From: Bradyrhizobium sp. JYMT SZCCT0428
Lineage (GTDB): Bacteria; Pseudomonadota; Alphaproteobacteria; Rhizobiales; Xanthobacteraceae
NCBI RefSeq assembly: GCF_018131075.1
Contig: NZ_JAFCLS010000009.1
Span: forward strand, 124,001 to 188,000
DNA: 64,000 nt
Reading direction: 5' to 3'
Part shown: positions 1 through 8,826 of the stretch, piece after piece
How positions within the stretch are numbered: the stretch's first letter is position 1
How the letters are laid out: every line of letters begins with the position of its first letter
Translations under genes and position numbers: made by a program
The notes under the pieces: generated by a model
The model's database searches: none
What the model was told of the DNA's origin: nothing
The model's input: only the letters and a program-made list of their open reading frames with translations

Positions 1-66
1 CTGGGCGAAGGCATCCGATGACACCGCGATCGACAATAAAGAGAGAGCCAGGAAAAGTTTACGCAT
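1..66 (-). CDS. Exported protein, N-terminal fragment only (runs off the window)
   Basis: Read on the minus strand from an ATG at 66, the first 22 codons give MRKLFLALSLLSIAVSSDAF followed by AQ. This is a textbook Sec signal peptide: positively charged n-region, leucine-rich core and a likely signal peptidase I site at or near AFAQ. The body of the gene lies beyond base 1, so the mature protein and its function cannot be judged. The gene is divergent from the secreted protein at 486, and both appear to be exported. The fragment is too short for a family call. Confidence 0.6.
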   Translation of the reverse strand, partial: MRKLFLALSLLSIAVSSDAFAQ

Positions 67-485
67 CGTATTCCTTCATTTCGGCAGCAAGAAATCCTGT
101 TCCCGAATCGTGTTTCGGCATCGCCGGGACGGATTTGTTTGAAGACGCCGCGTAGCGCAGCAATGAGCCGACGACAAGCGCTGGTAAATGCGGCCAAATT
201 TGCGGCGGCGCCGCCCATCCATTAACCAATTGATATCTAACGTTTATTCACGGCATAATTTTCTTCTTAATTGGCTGTTGCGGACCGGACCCCGCAAAGC
301 TAGATGCTGCCGATGAAGCTCGCCGGGATTTTTCGATTCCAGTGCGTGAAAATGCCGCCTTTCGTGGCGCTATCGCCGCAGCTGGCATTTTGTCCTTTGA
401 ACCTAACATATCGCGGGAACACTAAATCTTCGATGTGGGCGAGACGTGTCTTTGGAAGAACGTCTATTTTGATGGGAAAATCACA
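67..485. other. Divergent intergenic region (419 bp), no gene seen
   Basis: This lies between two outward-facing genes for exported proteins, so it should hold both promoters. An AT-rich stretch around 220-275, with runs such as TTAACCAATTGATATC, contrasts with the GC-rich surroundings and is the best place for promoter elements. I could not assign convincing -35/-10 pairs. Short open frames here lack a ribosome-binding site and a protein-like composition. Confidence 0.4.
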
Positions 486-989
486 ATGAAAATGTTTGGT
501 TCCAGTCTGTTTGGTCAGGCTCTCACGGCCGCTGGCGTTGGCGCCGCGCTGATGTTGTCGGTCTCCGCAGGCTACACGCAGGCGGGAGGCCCGTTTGCCG
601 GTTTTGACGGAAATTGGGCGGGCGCAGGCACGGTCGCGCTGTCCAACGGCACCACGGAAAACATCCGCTGCAAGGCCGACTACAAGGTCAACGCCAATGG
701 GCTCGGCCTGAAGCAGAACCTGAACTGCGCCAGCGACAGCTACAAATTCGTTCTCTCCAGCGACGTCACCAGCCAAGGTGACCGTATCTCCGGCAATTGG
801 AGCGAGAAGAGCCGCAACATCTTCGGCAATCTGCAGGGCACCGCGGGCGGCGGACAGATCGACGTGTTCGTCGAGGCGTCCGGATTTGCGGCCAATTTGA
901 ACTTGCGGACCAACGGCACCAAGCAGATCGTCCAGATCAGCTCCAAGGGCGAAATCCGCGGCGTTAACATCACGCTGACGAAGACCTGA
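486..989 (+). CDS. Small secreted hypothetical protein
   Basis: The protein has 167 residues. The start at 486 is preferred over upstream in-frame codons because GGGAAAA lies about 8 nt before it and the translation then begins directly with a signal peptide (MKMFGSSLFG, hydrophobic core, likely cleavage after the QA near residue 33). The mature part is glycine/asparagine-rich with alternating beta-like segments and two cysteines (IRCKAD and LNCASD) that could form one disulfide in the periplasm. I recognise no enzyme motif. It is probably a small periplasmic or surface beta-sandwich protein of a type common in Bradyrhizobium. A strong terminator follows at 1011, so it is likely monocistronic. 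Confidence 0.75.
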   Translation: MKMFGSSLFGQALTAAGVGAALMLSVSAGYTQAGGPFAGFDGNWAGAGTVALSNGTTENIRCKADYKVNANGLGLKQNLNCASDSYKFVLSSDVTSQGDRISGNWSEKSRNIFGNLQGTAGGGQIDVFVEASGFAANLNLRTNGTKQIVQISSKGEIRGVNITLTKT

Positions 990-1010
990 TCAAGCGGTCT
1001 CTTTAGTATC

Positions 1011-1048
1011 AGAGCCAGGTTCTGTTGATTCAGAACCTGGCTCTTTTC
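1011..1048 (+). terminator. Rho-independent terminator
   Basis: A perfect 14-bp inverted repeat (AGAGCCAGGTTCTG, six-base loop, exact complement) is followed by TTTT. It sits 21 nt after the stop of the secreted protein gene at 989 and before the convergent exporter gene ending at 1094. This is one of the clearest intrinsic terminators in the window. Confidence 0.9.
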
Positions 1049-1093
1049 GTTTAGACGGCTTTTTGCAAAAGCTTCCCATCGGTTATTTTGCGG

Positions 1094-3475
1094 CTATTTT
1101 GCCGGCTTGGCGTGAGCGCCGGTGCCGCGGATCTTTTCCGACAGGTTGATCAGGAACATCGACGTCGGCCGCAGGATGAAGAGATCCGCGACCAATGCTG
1201 CGACCATCGAGAAGGCGCTGAGCCAGCCAAACAGGCGCAGCGACGGCAGGTCGGAAAACACCGTCACGACGAGGCCGCAGGCCAGCACCACCGTGGTCAG
1301 GATCAGCGCCGGGCCGACCAGCACGGTCGCACGCTCCACCGCCAGTTCCGGACTGATGCCGGGCTTCGACTCCAGCCTCAATCGGTTCAGGAAGTGGATC
1401 GTCGCACTGAGGCCGAGGCCGAACGACACCGTCAGCGCCACCACGCTGGCAAATTGCAGCCCCTCGTCCATCAGCCACAGCACCATGCCCGACGCCACCA
1501 CCGGGAAGATGCCCGGCAGGATGCAGGAGAACATCACCACGACCGAGCGGAACGCGAGGCCGATGAAGATCGCGACGAGCAGGAATTCGATCGTGAGGCC
1601 GTGGTTGAGCTTCTGGATCATGTTGGCGCTGTTGCGCGCGGCAATCGCCGACAGGCCCGTCACCGCGATCTCATAGCCCGGATGTTCGGCGCGCACCTTG
1701 TTGAGCGCGGCGTCGAGCTTGTCGACCACGGGAAGAATCTCGCTTGAATCGAGATCGGGCACGCGGCCCGACACCACCACGGCGTCCTGATCGGCCGAGA
1801 TGAAGCGCCGCACCAGATGTTCGGGAATCACGCTGACATATTCCTTCAGCGTCCCGACATCGCTGCTGCCCGCCTTCTCGGAAAGCCAGCGGCGCAGCGT
1901 TTCCAGCGACCAGACATTGCCGACGCCGGCCGCGGTTTCCACCATCGAATGGACGTCGGCGATCGTCTTCAGGGTGTCCGGCGAGTAGAGCGAGGCGCCT
2001 TTGGGGAATTCGATCAGCACGTCGATCGGGTTGGCGCCGGTGAGCTTGGCATCGAGACGACTCGACGCCGCCACCGCCTGGCGCTTGTCGGGCACCTGGT
2101 CGGCGAGACGATAACGCGGCTCCAGCGTGGCGTAGATGTAGCCGAGGCCGGCGACCAGGATCACCGCGAGCAGGCTGAACAGCCCCGGGCGGCTCACCAT
2201 GCGCACGGCGATCCAGTAGCAGAAATTGCGCAGCGCCTGAACGCCGGCGTCGGCGCCCTGGAATTTCACCGCCATGATCTTTTCGTTGCGCACCAGAAGC
2301 ACGCCGAAGGCAGGCACCAGCGACAGCACCGCGATCAGCGCGATGATGGTGGCGGCAAGGCCCGCCTCGCCGAACTTGCGGATCAGCTCGGAGTCGGAGA
2401 ATTGCAGCGCGATGAACGAGATGCCCGCGGTGCCATGGGTCAGCACGCAGGCCGGCCCCACCACCAGCACGGCGTTCCTGAAGGCGGTGTATTTGTCCTG
2501 TCCCGCGATCAGCCGGTCGCGCGCCGCGAAGGTCAGCTGCATCGAATCGGAGAAGCTGATCACCATGATGAGCGGCGTCATCACGTTGAGGAACATGTTG
2601 AGATTGAATCCGGCCCAGCCGAGACCGCCCAGCGCAAGCAGGATCGCGATGATCGGCGGGAACGCCGCGATGATCATGAACGATATCTTGCGGAAGAAGA
2701 TGATCGCGATGATGCAGCCGGCCAGGATGCCGAGGATGTTGTAGGTCAACCCGTCGCGCTTGACCGCGTTGCGGATCTCGAGCTGCATGACCGGAACGCC
2801 GGACAGCTGCGCATTGAGCCCGCTGCCAGCGAGATCGTCAGCCATGATCTTCCTGATATCGGCGATCACCTTGGTCAGGCTTGAACTGCCGACGATCGAA
2901 GGTTCGAGCGACAGCACCATCAGCGCCAGCGTGCCGTCCTCGGACAGCAATTTGCCGCGAATGATCTCGTTGGTCTTAACGGTCTCGACGAACTTGTCGT
3001 AGGCTGCACCTTCCGGCAGCTCGGAGGGGAACAGCGCCGCCGGCAACTTGCCGCGCTCCGGCGCCTGACGCGCCGAAAACAGCGACACCAGGCCGCGTAC
3101 GCCATCGACCAGTTGCAGGTCCGTGACCATGTCACGGATCTTTTCGAGATTGGGGCGCGCCAGCAGCGTCTTGCCTTCGACCACCACCAGCACGTCGAAT
3201 TCGGTCGCCGGAAAGCGCTTTGTGACGGCTTCGTACTGCTTGTAGTCCTTGGAATCGGAGCGGAACAGCTGGCTCAGCGAATCATCGATTTTGATGCGCT
3301 GGATGCCGAAGATCGCCGCGATCATCAGGGCGGCCAGGATGAGGCAGGACAGGATGGGCGCCTTCATCGCGATGAGCCCCATGCGCTCGAGCCCGAAGGC
3401 GATGCTCTGCCCGGGCGGCGGCGGCTCCTCGATCTCCTCGACGTGGACCCGACTTTCGGTGTTCTTTTCGAGCAT
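1094..3475 (-). CDS. RND/MMPL-superfamily exporter
   Basis: About 793 residues with the two-fold RND layout: one N-terminal membrane helix (ILSCLILAALMIAAIFGI), a large periplasmic loop, a block of five helices from about residue 250, then the whole pattern again from about residue 430. The start at 3475 (MLEKNTES) is chosen over the ATG 18 nt upstream because GGACAGGGT lies just before it. Size and topology fit the predicted exporters of the RND superfamily (COG1033/MMPL), which move lipids or hydrophobic compounds and need no separate adaptor gene. It is 235 bp downstream of eutC on the same strand, close to hpnP. A hopanoid-lipid exporter role like HpnN is therefore attractive, but it is inferred from position only. 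The sequence does not closely resemble the HpnN I remember. Confidence 0.85.
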   Translation of the reverse strand: MLEKNTESRVHVEEIEEPPPPGQSIAFGLERMGLIAMKAPILSCLILAALMIAAIFGIQRIKIDDSLSQLFRSDSKDYKQYEAVTKRFPATEFDVLVVVEGKTLLARPNLEKIRDMVTDLQLVDGVRGLVSLFSARQAPERGKLPAALFPSELPEGAAYDKFVETVKTNEIIRGKLLSEDGTLALMVLSLEPSIVGSSSLTKVIADIRKIMADDLAGSGLNAQLSGVPVMQLEIRNAVKRDGLTYNILGILAGCIIAIIFFRKISFMIIAAFPPIIAILLALGGLGWAGFNLNMFLNVMTPLIMVISFSDSMQLTFAARDRLIAGQDKYTAFRNAVLVVGPACVLTHGTAGISFIALQFSDSELIRKFGEAGLAATIIALIAVLSLVPAFGVLLVRNEKIMAVKFQGADAGVQALRNFCYWIAVRMVSRPGLFSLLAVILVAGLGYIYATLEPRYRLADQVPDKRQAVAASSRLDAKLTGANPIDVLIEFPKGASLYSPDTLKTIADVHSMVETAAGVGNVWSLETLRRWLSEKAGSSDVGTLKEYVSVIPEHLVRRFISADQDAVVVSGRVPDLDSSEILPVVDKLDAALNKVRAEHPGYEIAVTGLSAIAARNSANMIQKLNHGLTIEFLLVAIFIGLAFRSVVVMFSCILPGIFPVVASGMVLWLMDEGLQFASVVALTVSFGLGLSATIHFLNRLRLESKPGISPELAVERATVLVGPALILTTVVLACGLVVTVFSDLPSLRLFGWLSAFSMVAALVADLFILRPTSMFLINLSEKIRGTGAHAKPAK

Positions 3476-3710
3476 ACCCTGTCCAGTTCTCACGTCGGCT
3501 TGAATTGTAGCTTGGGTTGCGGGCGCGGATGCGGCTCAGTCAGCCCGATATCTGATTGGCGCTGATTGGCGCTAGCCCTTGAAATCACGCGGTAAATTAA
3601 CCGCCGCCGTTTTACAGGCCCGGACCGCATACGGCAAGCGCGCGGCGGGGGTCAAATCGCCGTGCAGATCACGAAAATGGCCGCTAAGTCTCTGATTTGT
3701 CACACTCGAA

Positions 3711-4481
3711 CTAACCAGTCCCGATTCGCGCTGGCGTCCCGCCGCTTTCATCTTTTAGTGCGACGCCCGTGATTTGCCGGGCCAGCCCCTCGCGCACCAG
3801 CCAGGCGATCTTGAAGGCCGCTTCATCATAGCTCAGCCCCGCGCCGTGGATGTTGGAGACGCAGTTACGCATCGCGTCGGTGAGGCCGATGCGCGGCGCA
3901 AAGGTCAGATAGGCCCCGAGGCTGTCCGGCGCCGACAGGCCCGGCCGCTCGCCGATCAGCATCAGGACCATCTGCGCGCCGAACAAGGCGCCGATCTCGT
4001 CCCCCAGCGCCACGCGCGCGCCGGAGGCGACCGCGGTACCGCTGAGCTGGATCCCGGCTTCCTTCAATCGCCGAACCAGATTGCGAACCAGTTCGATCGC
4101 ATGGACATTGACCGCCGCCGGGGACAGGCCGTCGCCGACCACGATGGCCAGCTGGCAGGGGCCACCGCTTCGGTCGGCCAGCGCGCGTTGCGAGGCCGGA
4201 TCGAGCATGCGTCCGAGATCGGGGCGGCGCAGATAATCGCGCCGGCTGCGCACCTGACTGGAGAGGAGAACCGGCGCCAGTCCAAGACTGGCCAATCCCT
4301 CGACGAGACGCGACGTATCGAAGGCGCCATGAACGGCATCGCGAGCCCGCGCATGATCGAGGGTGAAGGCAAGCAGCGCCTCGGTCGGCATGCTGGCGCC
4401 GGCCCGGCCAAGCCCGACGCGCGCCGGCGTCAGTTCCCGCAGATCGCTCAGCGAACGGGACGGCGGCGCCGGTGTTTTCAT
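3711..4481 (-). CDS. eutC: Ethanolamine ammonia-lyase small (light) subunit
   Basis: 256 residues. With EutB it forms the adenosylcobalamin-dependent lyase that converts ethanolamine to acetaldehyde and ammonia. Recognisable EutC segments include the N-terminal [15 protein letters not shown], the [11 protein letters not shown] stretch that helps bind cobalamin, and [20 protein letters not shown], ending with the typical [12 protein letters not shown]. The start at 4481 (MKTPAPP) is chosen from family length. The open frame continues upstream, but only by running antisense-like through the 3' end of hpnP in another frame. It is separated from its usual partner eutB by hpnP (71 bp upstream). 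No shell-protein genes of a eut microcompartment are present, so the enzyme presumably acts free in the cytoplasm. Confidence 0.95.
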   Translation of the reverse strand: MKTPAPPSRSLSDLRELTPARVGLGRAGASMPTEALLAFTLDHARARDAVHGAFDTSRLVEGLASLGLAPVLLSSQVRSRRDYLRRPDLGRMLDPASQRALADRSGGPCQLAIVVGDGLSPAAVNVHAIELVRNLVRRLKEAGIQLSGTAVASGARVALGDEIGALFGAQMVLMLIGERPGLSAPDSLGAYLTFAPRIGLTDAMRNCVSNIHGAGLSYDEAAFKIAWLVREGLARQITGVALKDESGGTPARIGTG

Positions 4482-4552
4482 ATCGGCGCCTGTTTTGTTT
4501 GACGCGTCCTCTTCACGCGAACCGGTACCCACTTCGCTCGAAAACGCTCTGG

Positions 4553-6142
4553 TTACTCGGCGGGGACCGAGGCCTCGCGCAGCCGGATCGAATAGTTCGA
4601 TGCGCTCTGCTGACCGCCGGAGGCTGCACGCGCGAACAGGATCAGATGGTGCGCGATCATCGCCGAACCAATCAGGCCCTCGATGTCGCCCTGCCGCAGC
4701 CGCCGCAGCGCGAATTTCCAGAACGCCTTCCGGTAGTCGCCTAGCACCCCGACTTTCCAGAAGATATTGCGCAGCATGATCAGGCCGCGCCGGATATTGG
4801 CCCAGCTGCGCATCTCCGGGGTGACAGGCCTTTTGATACGGTTGGCGTAGGTGTATTCGCACTGGTACTGATAGCGCGCGAACAGCCGCGCGGGTTCATA
4901 GGCGAATTCCATGCATTTGCGCCATGAACTGACCACCTGGTCATAGGGCAGCAGGAAATCGACATTGGAGTCGCGGCTTTCGTCTTCCTCGAGCAGCCGG
5001 CCTTCCTTTTGCAGCCGATCCCACAGCGGCGTCTTCGGCAGCGCCTGCAGCAGATTGATCGTCAGCAGCGGAATCCGGGATTCATCGACAAAGGCCAGCA
5101 ACGCGTCGGCGGTCTCGGGCTTGTCGGTATCGAGACCCATGATGATGCCGGAGACGACCTCCATGCCATAGGAATTGATGGTGTGGATCCCTTCCAGGAT
5201 CGGGACCATCATGTTGTGGTCCTTGTGCATCGCCTTCAGCGCGGCGGGATCGGGAGTCTCGATGCCGCAGAACACGGTGACGAAGAAAGCCTCCTGCATC
5301 AGCTGGAGAATCTCCGGCCGCTTGGCGATGTTCAGCGTCGCCTCGCACGCGAGCCGCGTGATGTAGCCGGTTCGCTTCTGCCATTCGACAAGATGCGGCA
5401 ACAGGTCGAGCGCTGCCTTGCGGTTGCCGATGAAATTGTCATCGACGAAATACACCGTGTCGGTCATTCCACATTCGCGCAGCTTGTCGAGTTCGGCGAT
5501 GATCTGCTGCGGTGATTTCAGGCGCGGATTGCGCCCATAGAGGCCGGGGATGTCGCAGAATTCGCACTGATAGGGACAGCCGCTCGAATACTGGATGCTG
5601 CCGAGGAGGTATTTTCTGGTCTCGGCGAGCTCATAGGCTGGAATCGGAAATTCCGTCATCGCGAGGCGATCGGCGGTCTTCAGCACCACCTGCTGCTCAG
5701 GCCGCGACGGGTCGCGCGCCAGTCGCGCGATCAAATCATTGGTCGCGTCGCCGAGTTCGCCGACATGGAGATAATCGAACGAGGGATAGTAATCCGGGCA
5801 GGCGCTCACCGACGGCCCGCCGATCGCAACCGCGAGGTCGAAGGCGTGGGCGCGGCGGCAGATGTCGTTCATCTGCTGGCGCTGGATGTGCATGCCGCTG
5901 ACGAACACCGCTTCCGCCCACTCGAAGTCTTCTTGGGTGGCGGGGCGGAGGTTTTCGTCGACGAAGCGGACCGGCCAGTTGGCCGGCAAATAGGCCGCGA
6001 TCAGCAGCAACCCCTGCGGCGGCATGAAAGCCTGGACGCCGTCGGTAAGAGGATAGGCGTACTCGAACGTGCCAAAAGAAGACGTGTATCGCGGGAAGAC
6101 ACACAGGATGCGCCGTGCCGTCTCAATGCCTTCAGCTCTCAT
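4553..6142 (-). CDS. hpnP: B12-binding radical SAM hopanoid C-2 methylase
   Basis: 529 residues. HpnP methylates the A-ring C-2 of bacteriohopanoids, making the 2-methylhopanoids of the outer membrane. The N-terminal cobalamin-binding Rossmann domain (about 10-150) is followed by a radical SAM domain with the CxxxCxxC cluster at Cys189, Cys193 and Cys196 ([19 protein letters not shown]), and a DUF4070-like C-terminal part ending [16 protein letters not shown], which closely matches the Rhodopseudomonas palustris protein as I recall it. The ATG at 6142 has AGGAAG four bases upstream and is preferred over the TTG one codon earlier. The gene lies between eutB (149 bp upstream) and eutC (71 bp downstream) on the same strand. 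Other class-B radical SAM methylases share the architecture, but the whole-length likeness makes hpnP the best call. Confidence 0.88.
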   Translation of the reverse strand: MRAEGIETARRILCVFPRYTSSFGTFEYAYPLTDGVQAFMPPQGLLLIAAYLPANWPVRFVDENLRPATQEDFEWAEAVFVSGMHIQRQQMNDICRRAHAFDLAVAIGGPSVSACPDYYPSFDYLHVGELGDATNDLIARLARDPSRPEQQVVLKTADRLAMTEFPIPAYELAETRKYLLGSIQYSSGCPYQCEFCDIPGLYGRNPRLKSPQQIIAELDKLRECGMTDTVYFVDDNFIGNRKAALDLLPHLVEWQKRTGYITRLACEATLNIAKRPEILQLMQEAFFVTVFCGIETPDPAALKAMHKDHNMMVPILEGIHTINSYGMEVVSGIIMGLDTDKPETADALLAFVDESRIPLLTINLLQALPKTPLWDRLQKEGRLLEEDESRDSNVDFLLPYDQVVSSWRKCMEFAYEPARLFARYQYQCEYTYANRIKRPVTPEMRSWANIRRGLIMLRNIFWKVGVLGDYRKAFWKFALRRLRQGDIEGLIGSAMIAHHLILFARAASGGQQSASNYSIRLREASVPAE

Positions 6143-6291
6143 CAAACTTCCTCAGCCAAAGCCCTATCGCAAATCTAAGCACGTCATTGAAGGGTGGGCC
6201 AGAAATTCTTCAAGATTGTGGCGGCCTCTTATAACCCGCTGGCGGCCCGATGGTTGCGTGACAGATTAGTCACCGGGCGCGCCCGGACGGT

Positions 6292-7674
6292 TCAAGCGAT
6301 CAGCCGTGACGCAAATTCGGGTAGCAGGCCCGCGTCGCCCGCAAGGCGGAAATCGGCGCCGGCAAGCCCGCTGCGCAGCAGCCAGTCGTCGAATTCGGGC
6401 GCCCGCTTCAGTCCGAACAGGTCCCGGACATAGAGCGCATCATGGAATGAGGTGGATTGATAGTTCAGCATCACGTCATCCGCGCCCGGCACCCCCATGA
6501 TGAAGGTGACACCGGCGGCCGCCAGCAGCGTCAGCAGATTGTCCATGTCGTCCTGATCGGCCTCGGCATGGTTGGTGTAGCAGACATCGACGCCGAGCGG
6601 CAGGCCGAGCAGCTTGCCGCAGAAATGGTCCTCCAGCCCGGCGCGGATGATCTCCTTGCCGTCATACAGGTATTCCGGGCCGATAAAGCCGACCACGCTG
6701 TTGACCAGCAAGGGATCGAAGGCGCGCGCCACGGCATAGGCCCGGGCTTCCAGGGTCTGCTGATCGACATTGTGATGGGCGCCCGCCGACAGCGCCGAGC
6801 CCTGCCCGGTCTCGAAATACATCACATTGTCGCCGACGGTGCCGCGGCGTAGCGATAACCCGGCCTGCTGCGCTTCCCGCAACAGCGCCAGATCGACGCC
6901 AAAGCTGCGGTTGGCGGCCTCGGTCCCTGCAATCGACTGGAATACTAGATCGACGGGCGCGCCCTGCCCGATCAGCCCGAGCGTGGTGGTGACATGGGTG
7001 AGCACGCAGCCCTGGGTCGGGATCTGCAGCCGCGCAATGACGCCGTCGAGCAGGCGCACGAGTTCGCCGATCACGGCCGGATCGTCGCTCGCCGGGTTGA
7101 TGCCGATACAGGCATCGCCCGATCCGAGCAGGATGCCATCAAGGATCGAGGCCGTGATGCCCCTGGCGTCGTCAAAAGGATGGTTGGGCTGCAGGCGGAC
7201 GCTCATGCGGCCTTTCAGGCCGATGGTGTTGCGAAACGCCGTCGCGACCGCGCATTTTTTCGCAACCAGGATAAGATCCTGGTTGCGCATCAATTTGGAC
7301 ACGGCCGCGGCCATTTCCGGCGTGATCCCGCGCGATATCTGCTTCAGCACCGCGGAGGTCGCAGCGTCCGAGAGCAGCCAGTCGCGAAAACCGCCCACCG
7401 TGAGCGACGAGATGGCCGCAAAGCCTGCCGCGTCATGGCTATCGACAATCAGCCGGGTGACCTCGTCGTCCTCGTAAGGCACCACCGTCTCGCTCAGGAA
7501 CTGCTTGAGCGGGACATTCGCCAGCGCCATCCGCGCCGCAATCATCTGCTGGGCGCTGTCGGCTGCGACGCCGGCCAGGCGATCGCCGGAACGCGGTGGC
7601 GTCGCCTTGGCAAGCAGGTCGCGCAAATCATCGAAGACGTAAGAGGTGGCATCGATGGCTTGGCGATAGACCAT
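6292..7674 (-). CDS. eutB: Ethanolamine ammonia-lyase large (heavy) subunit
   Basis: 460 residues, the normal EutB length. This TIM-barrel subunit carries the ethanolamine site. Visible family segments are LMRNQDLILVAKKC, GRMSVRLQPNHPFDD, LLGSGDACIGINPASDD, IPTQGCVLTHVTTTLGLI, NVMYFETGQGSALSAGAHHN and VVGFIGPEYLYDGKEI, all typical substrate-barrel motifs. The ATG at 7674 has GGAAA about 7 nt upstream. It is the first gene of the minus-strand series eutB-hpnP-eutC; a hypothetical membrane protein gene ends 27 bp upstream and may be co-transcribed. No EutA reactivase, EutR regulator or shell genes are in view, so ethanolamine probably serves as a simple carbon/nitrogen source, for example from phosphatidylethanolamine turnover. 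Confidence 0.96.
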   Translation of the reverse strand: MVYRQAIDATSYVFDDLRDLLAKATPPRSGDRLAGVAADSAQQMIAARMALANVPLKQFLSETVVPYEDDEVTRLIVDSHDAAGFAAISSLTVGGFRDWLLSDAATSAVLKQISRGITPEMAAAVSKLMRNQDLILVAKKCAVATAFRNTIGLKGRMSVRLQPNHPFDDARGITASILDGILLGSGDACIGINPASDDPAVIGELVRLLDGVIARLQIPTQGCVLTHVTTTLGLIGQGAPVDLVFQSIAGTEAANRSFGVDLALLREAQQAGLSLRRGTVGDNVMYFETGQGSALSAGAHHNVDQQTLEARAYAVARAFDPLLVNSVVGFIGPEYLYDGKEIIRAGLEDHFCGKLLGLPLGVDVCYTNHAEADQDDMDNLLTLLAAAGVTFIMGVPGADDVMLNYQSTSFHDALYVRDLFGLKRAPEFDDWLLRSGLAGADFRLAGDAGLLPEFASRLIA

Positions 7675-7701
7675 GCTGATTTCCAGGTCCCTGCTCTCCG
7701 A

Positions 7702-8301
7702 CTAGTTCAGTGTACCGTAATAGCGGCCGAAAAAGCTAATCTCATAAGCGATCGCGCCGAACACAAACAGCTTATGGAATCTCGGATTGCGCGTTATCGC
7801 GGCCACCACGCACAGCAGCACGAACGCGCCGATCCGCGGCAGATATTCCGGTCCCAGGGAACGTAGATGTTGCTCGCCCTTGATCAAGGTATCGACCACA
7901 TCGAGCACTTCGGTCAGGGCGATCAAGCCAAAGAACCAGCGGCGGCGGTCGAGAAAATAGTCCTGATAGCCCTGATAATCATCGAGATCCTGAGGGAAAA
8001 GCAGCGCGCTCAGAAAATAGTACATCGACGCGTACACGCAAATGAAGGCATACAGGCCAAACGTCCATTGCTGCACGAAGCTCAGCCGAAACTCCCACCA
8101 CCAGAACGTGACCACGTTCAGGAGTGCCCAGGCAACCCAGCCCAGATGAACCGACCAGATCGGGGTGCGGCCGGGATGCTGGATCAGTGTCGCGACGCCG
8201 CTGATCAGGCGGGTGACGCTGAGCCCGAGAATGATGGCGACCAGCACGCGAACGTGAAGATAGAGATCGACATTGCCCGTCAGGGCAGCAGTTTGAGCCA
8301 T
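7702..8301 (-). CDS. Hypothetical integral membrane protein
   Basis: 199 residues, strongly hydrophobic and rich in Trp/Tyr, with about five to six membrane segments (for example VRVLVAIILGLSVTRLISG near 17-35, WVAWALLNVVTFWWWEF near 55-71, ALTEVLDVVDTLIKG near 128-142 and IGAFVLLCVVAAIT near 155-168). No catalytic or transport motif is visible. Proteins of this look are common and uncharacterised in Bradyrhizobium. The gene is 27 bp upstream of eutB on the same strand, so it could lead the eutB-hpnP-eutC transcript. A link to hopanoids or ethanolamine is speculative. Confidence 0.7.
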   Translation of the reverse strand: MAQTAALTGNVDLYLHVRVLVAIILGLSVTRLISGVATLIQHPGRTPIWSVHLGWVAWALLNVVTFWWWEFRLSFVQQWTFGLYAFICVYASMYYFLSALLFPQDLDDYQGYQDYFLDRRRWFFGLIALTEVLDVVDTLIKGEQHLRSLGPEYLPRIGAFVLLCVVAAITRNPRFHKLFVFGAIAYEISFFGRYYGTLN

Positions 8302-8826
8302 AAGCCCTCGTCCTCACCCACAAACGAACCACACGGTGCAGCAGTGTCCCGCGCACAGGATGGTCCCAGACGATGGCTCCAGGGTTTGCGCGTTCGCCCG
8401 CCCGGGCAAGACGAGCCGGACTCCGTTCCGTCGCTGCATTCGCTGTCTAGCTTGATTCGCGTTCGCCGTGTTTGCGAGTCACCCTGCGAGATAACACTTC
8501 TGCCATTTTACGGCAGGTTGGCGCGCCCTCACCTCGGTTGGCCGGCCCGCCGCGCGGATTGAGCGAGAGCCGCGAGCGGGCTGGCGGCAGCACGGGACTA
8601 CAACGAAATTGCACCTCGTCCGTGAGTAACGCTTTGGTAAGACATGCGTGCTCCGGTCGCAGTGTCGCACTTGGCCGACCACCGCGATAACCATTTGAAC
8701 TTCTTATATAATAATTCCAAAAGTTGCAGCTCTGCGAATCTCGCGCGTTAAGACATTGTCCATGAAAATTCTGCACAATTTGTCGACGGCCGACGGTGCT
8801 CAACCGGCCCCATTTGGAGTGCCGCG
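8302..8826. other. Divergent intergenic region (525 bp), no gene seen
   Basis: This separates the minus-strand eut/hpnP group from the plus-strand chemoreceptor. The half from about 8690 to 8790 is clearly AT-richer (it contains TTCTTATATAATAATTCC) and is the likely chemoreceptor promoter area, with GGAGTGCCGCG as the ribosome-binding region just before 8827. Short open frames on both strands lack codon bias and ribosome-binding sites. Confidence 0.4.

Noticed and set aside
1817..2884. Long plus-strand open frame antisense to the RND/MMPL exporter
   Set aside because: It is rich in His, Arg and Asp without domain motifs, as expected from reading a GC-rich gene backwards. The minus strand gives a complete membrane protein with correct topology.
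4482..4862. Upstream extension of eutC in the same frame
   Set aside because: It runs over the 3' end of hpnP and gives Arg/Pro-rich sequence without similarity to EutC. The family length fits the start at 4481.
3711..7674. Ethanolamine-utilisation microcompartment locus
   Set aside because: No shell proteins, EutA, EutE or EutR are present; only the two lyase subunits are found.
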